64,000 bases of DNA. Source: Ptychodera flava (taxonomy: Eukaryota > Hemichordata > Enteropneusta > Ptychoderidae). The notes beneath the pieces were generated by a model. That model was given only the letters and a program-made list of their open reading frames with translations. It did no database searches and had not been told where the DNA came from. Below, one piece after another: positions 61,674-64,000 of this stretch (position 1 is its first letter; each line of letters begins with the position of its first letter). Where the stretch lies: positions 12,569,361 to 12,633,360 of the forward strand of contig NC_091931.1 in assembly GCF_041260155.1 (NCBI RefSeq). Direction: 5' to 3'. The translations under genes and the position numbers were made by a program.

Positions 61674-62277
61674 TAGCCCTGCGTACGATGCTGTGTGTTC
61701 CGCTACAGCTAATAGCCCCGCTCACCACAGCCCTGCAAAGACCCGTACGTAGAGTTGGTGACTTTAAATCCATTTTTGGACTTGACGTAAAAAGCCAAAT
61801 TACTGCCGAAATTCAGCGTTCTTGGGCCCAAGTCGTATCCCTGCCTACCTCAGCTACTCGATCGCTTCCAAAATGCCAGTCTTTTATTCTTTTTTTTTCG
61901 TAAATAACCGTCGATGTCGGCAACTCTCTCGCTAGCCCTGAGTACGTACGCAGTGTACGCTGTGTGTTAGGAACGCACACAGGGAATGCACAGCGTACAC
62001 TGCGTACGTAAGCAGGGCCAGCGAGAGAGTTGCCGACATCGACGGTTATTTACGAAAAAAGAATAAAAGACTGGCATTTTTGGAAGCGATCGAGTAGCTG
62101 AGGTAGGCAGGGATACGACTTGGGCCCAAGAACGCTGAATTTCGGCAGTAATTTGGCTTTTTACGTCAAGTCCAAAAATGGATTTGAAGTCACCAACTCT
62201 ACGTACGGGTCTTTGCAGGGCTGTGGTGAGCGGGGCTATTAGCTGTAGCGGAACACACAGCATCGTACGCAGGGCTA
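61674..62277. mobile_element. 604-bp foldback element inserted in exon 1 of the DUF7869-like gene
   Basis: Arms of about 290 bp begin TAGCCCTGCGTACGATGCTG and are nearly perfect inverted copies around a 25-bp centre. GTCTTTTTG on both sides (61665-61673 and 62278-62286) is an exact 9-bp target duplication, as made by Mutator-like transposases. It cuts the frame right after SEFQKD. Confidence 0.88.
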
Positions 62278-63093
62278 GTCTTTTTGGAATTCGGACATGT
62301 TTAAACGATATTCCCACACCCTGTCCACAGAAAAGTTAGTGTAGCACTGATGCTTACAACCGCAGCCAGTCCGAAAGACAGCTTCCACCGATGATTTGTC
62401 CAGGTCATCATCATCATCTTCACGGTGATCGTCTTCGTGAACCATCTCTGGATGAGTTTGGGAATAAAATCTGGCTAATTCGGTCGGATCTGCTTCTGTT
62501 AGCGGCTCGTCTTCATCACTGTCGTCTTCATCGTCGTTAGCATCGTGACGAATGCAATCTTCGCTGACGTTTTCAGTTGAACCCTGAGAATTCGCTCTCG
62601 ACTCCGGAGAACTGAAGGTTTCAAACAACTCCTCTTGCCTTTCTTCAAGGAGAGTTCTCAGTTCTTGATTAAACTGCGGATCAATAGGTGCTGAAAAAGC
62701 CATGATTCTCAACCGCTAACAATTACGCAACACGCAGTGTCATCAAAACTTCTCGCTCGGTACCCCTGACCTCATTAGCACGGAGGTCACGTGTAAAAAC
62801 GTAAACAAAGTGGCGGGAACAAAATATGCTAGAACGTAAATGCCAAGTTTTTTCGGCTAAAAAATCAAATTTTAAGAACAAATGACATAAGCATGTTGTG
62901 TTTTCTCATGATGTACTAAATTTCATGCTTTTTGTTCCCGAAAACGCGAGATAGGAGACGATATTTCAATTTTCCCCGTCAGTGTGGGCGACTATATTTG
63001 CATGTGAAAGCACACAGTGAACGTCACTTATTCAAATGCAAATTACTGAAAATGACGTAACCTTGCATAAGGGCCCTTTTCGCTTGCGGCGGC

Positions 63094-63095
<2 letters not shown>

Positions 63096-63181
<86 letters not shown>
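63096..63181. repeat. (TA)n microsatellite
   Basis: An 86-bp TA run directly outside the right end of the DUF7869-like element. Confidence 0.98.
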
Positions 63182-63185
<4 letters not shown>

Positions 63186-64000
63186 ACGTGCTATACGTAT
63201 ATTTGTGTATATTTATGTGTGTGTCTGTGTGCGCACATGTGTGACGTCAAAACTAAAGAGCAAAGTCCGGTAGTGTTTACACGTGGTGGTGAATTTCTGT
63301 TTGTATGAACAATCAATATACTTTATATTACTTTGCTGAAATATATGAAACATTTTGTTGAACCTGTGCTTCTAAACATGAACAGTCAAGGCGCGGTTTT
63401 CCTGTTCTACGAATTTGAAGAAACTCATCTTCGAAATGCTCTGAGATGAGAAATGTAATAAAAGTCGGATAGTGCTTGTCACGTGCTATATGATCATTTG
63501 TTTCAATTTACAAATATTTATGTGAGTTACACTATTGGAAATGTAAATACGTGTACAAAAACGTGAATACATAAGTCTTTTGTATGATAGGGCCTAAATG
63601 AGAATTCAAAGGACAGTACAAGCGTCCACGACATCAAAACAAAATGACTTGAAAAAACGAAAATTGCATACTATTTTATGAAAACATTCAAAAAGTTGTA
63701 AAAGATTTCGTCAGCGGCGGCTCTAAAGATATTTTCCCTGTTCATGATTTTAACTGGGTTTTTTTTTTTGGGGGGGGGTCACCTTTTGTTCCTGATAAAA
63801 CAGAGCTTACATCAATACACTTTCCCGTTTTCCTTTGACGTGTTACAGCCTTGCCAACCAAAGAAGTAGTAGTAAAAGACAAAATACTACTACACTACTT
63901 ATCACATCATGATGTTAGATGGCGCTGTACTTACAAAACAATCTCCGGCAAGCAATTCGGAAAGCTTCACGCAGCTGGGGATGTTCGCTTCGCTGCCTCT
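63182..64000. other. Right end of window, no gene recognised
   Basis: TG-rich sequence next to the microsatellite, then ordinary AT-rich DNA with a T10G9 run at about 63759-63778. No supported coding region is seen. Confidence 0.5.

Larger units (their letters stand above)
58009..62703 (-). pseudogene. Putative transposase, DUF7869-like family, three exons
   Basis: Exon 1 (62703 down to 61516, interrupted by a foldback at 61674-62277) starts MAFSAPIDPQFNQELR, has an acidic Asp/Glu-rich stretch, then FRTGCGCKHQCYTNFSVDRV and, past the insert, YVFDGHRTCEK. Exon 2 (60821-60927) gives EKRFKNLKAHYKTHG and RRGKRPVNAYSFE. Exon 3 (58009-59322) gives LLRYADDNGLPMP, CDTKADVYKKY, TDVCAKCEHFR (Cys pair), FDFAQSFLLPHQ (candidate first acidic residue), CNADNCAGQNKNK (second) and FLEPGHTKCICDACFGKI (third), ending FCPEE. 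Intron phases join exactly. I recall the DNCxGQNKN and GHTKxxxD.FG signatures from DUF7869-type proteins that are multicopy in corals, hydra and other invertebrates. An RNase H-like nuclease is inference. Two single-base frame changes in the 3' part of exon 1 (near 61590 and 61545) break this copy. Confidence 0.7.
57323..63088 (-). mobile_element. 5.8-kb TIR transposon with DUF7869-like gene
   Basis: The 28-bp inverted ends are exact: 57323-57350 (starting CGCAAGCGAAAAGGGCCCTT) and 63061-63088. The right end has seven more outer bases (GCGGCCC) that the left lacks. Both outer flanks are TA microsatellite, so the target duplication cannot be resolved. The only gene inside (58009-62703, minus) is spliced. 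Introns and exon 1 have received three small inverted-repeat elements (59633-59813, 59943-60375, 61674-62277). Exact ends with a single large gene argue for a cut-and-paste element whose transposase is the DUF7869-like protein. I cannot place it in a classical superfamily. Confidence 0.75.

Noticed and set aside
63240-63247. TGACGTCA next to the right end of the DUF7869-like element
   Set aside because: Unlike the two promoter copies it has no CCAAT partner and no gene start nearby.
63036-63308. 90-aa open frame rich in Tyr-Ile repeats
   Set aside because: It is a translation of the TA microsatellite and the transposon end. The mirror frame at 57184-57435 arises the same way.

Overview
This window is animal genomic DNA: AT-rich, intron-containing and extremely rich in mobile elements. 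The mixture (intron-bearing hAT transposases, a THAP-type Harbinger, a Ty3/Gypsy element, two LINEs, tRNA-derived SINEs, TTAA-flanked elements and many foldback MITEs) suggests a marine invertebrate, for example an amphioxus- or hemichordate-like deuterostome. I cannot fix the species from sequence alone. Most of the 64 kb is layered transposon insertion, and host genes make up a small part.

Layout. 1-4125: the right part of a Ty3/Gypsy element with its short 3' LTR. 4.2-13.9 kb: a decayed copy of an unclassified repeat-encoded protein ('family X'), split by a hAT element (6393-9854) and by a 5'-truncated LINE (11594-13859). 14.16-21.5 kb: a second hAT copy split by a 168-bp foldback MITE, a young LTR element with 457-bp LTRs, and a THAP/DDE Harbinger with an intact 447-aa transposase. 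23.6-25.2 kb: a TTAA-flanked non-autonomous element. 27.8-35.0 kb (- strand): three phase-matched exons of a host gene ending in a WWP-motif protein. Its 6.7-kb intron holds a 331-bp-period SINE dimer, a further SINE head, a TTAA MITE and seven copies of a 16-bp motif, TGTCCCGTCCGAAGAG. 36.1-38.4 kb: a hAT-like non-autonomous element with GGTGGTC subterminal repeats. 38.7-39.4 kb: a degenerate tandem repeat. 40.2-43.6 kb: a LINE with an exact 15-bp target-site duplication. 43.7-46.5 kb: an almost complete hAT.

47.4-55.1 kb is the clearest host region. It is a tandem family of small charged coiled-coil proteins. Two members have a tiny first exon coding MGxxxS (a likely N-myristoylation signal), a phase-2 intron and a second exon with a shared C terminus. 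Both carry a CCAAT plus TGACGTCA promoter module about 148 bp upstream of the ATG. A third, broken member lies upstream. A 705-bp MITE sits in an intron of one member, and a 1.23-kb palindromic element with an exact 8-bp duplication lies downstream.

57.3-63.1 kb is the most unusual element: a 5.8-kb unit with 28-bp terminal inverted repeats set inside an AT microsatellite. It carries a spliced minus-strand gene with Cys-rich, DNCxGQNKN and GHTK-D-FG motifs (DUF7869-like). I interpret it as a cut-and-paste transposon whose transposase family is not one of the classical superfamilies. This copy is damaged by frameshifts and by a palindromic element inserted in exon 1.
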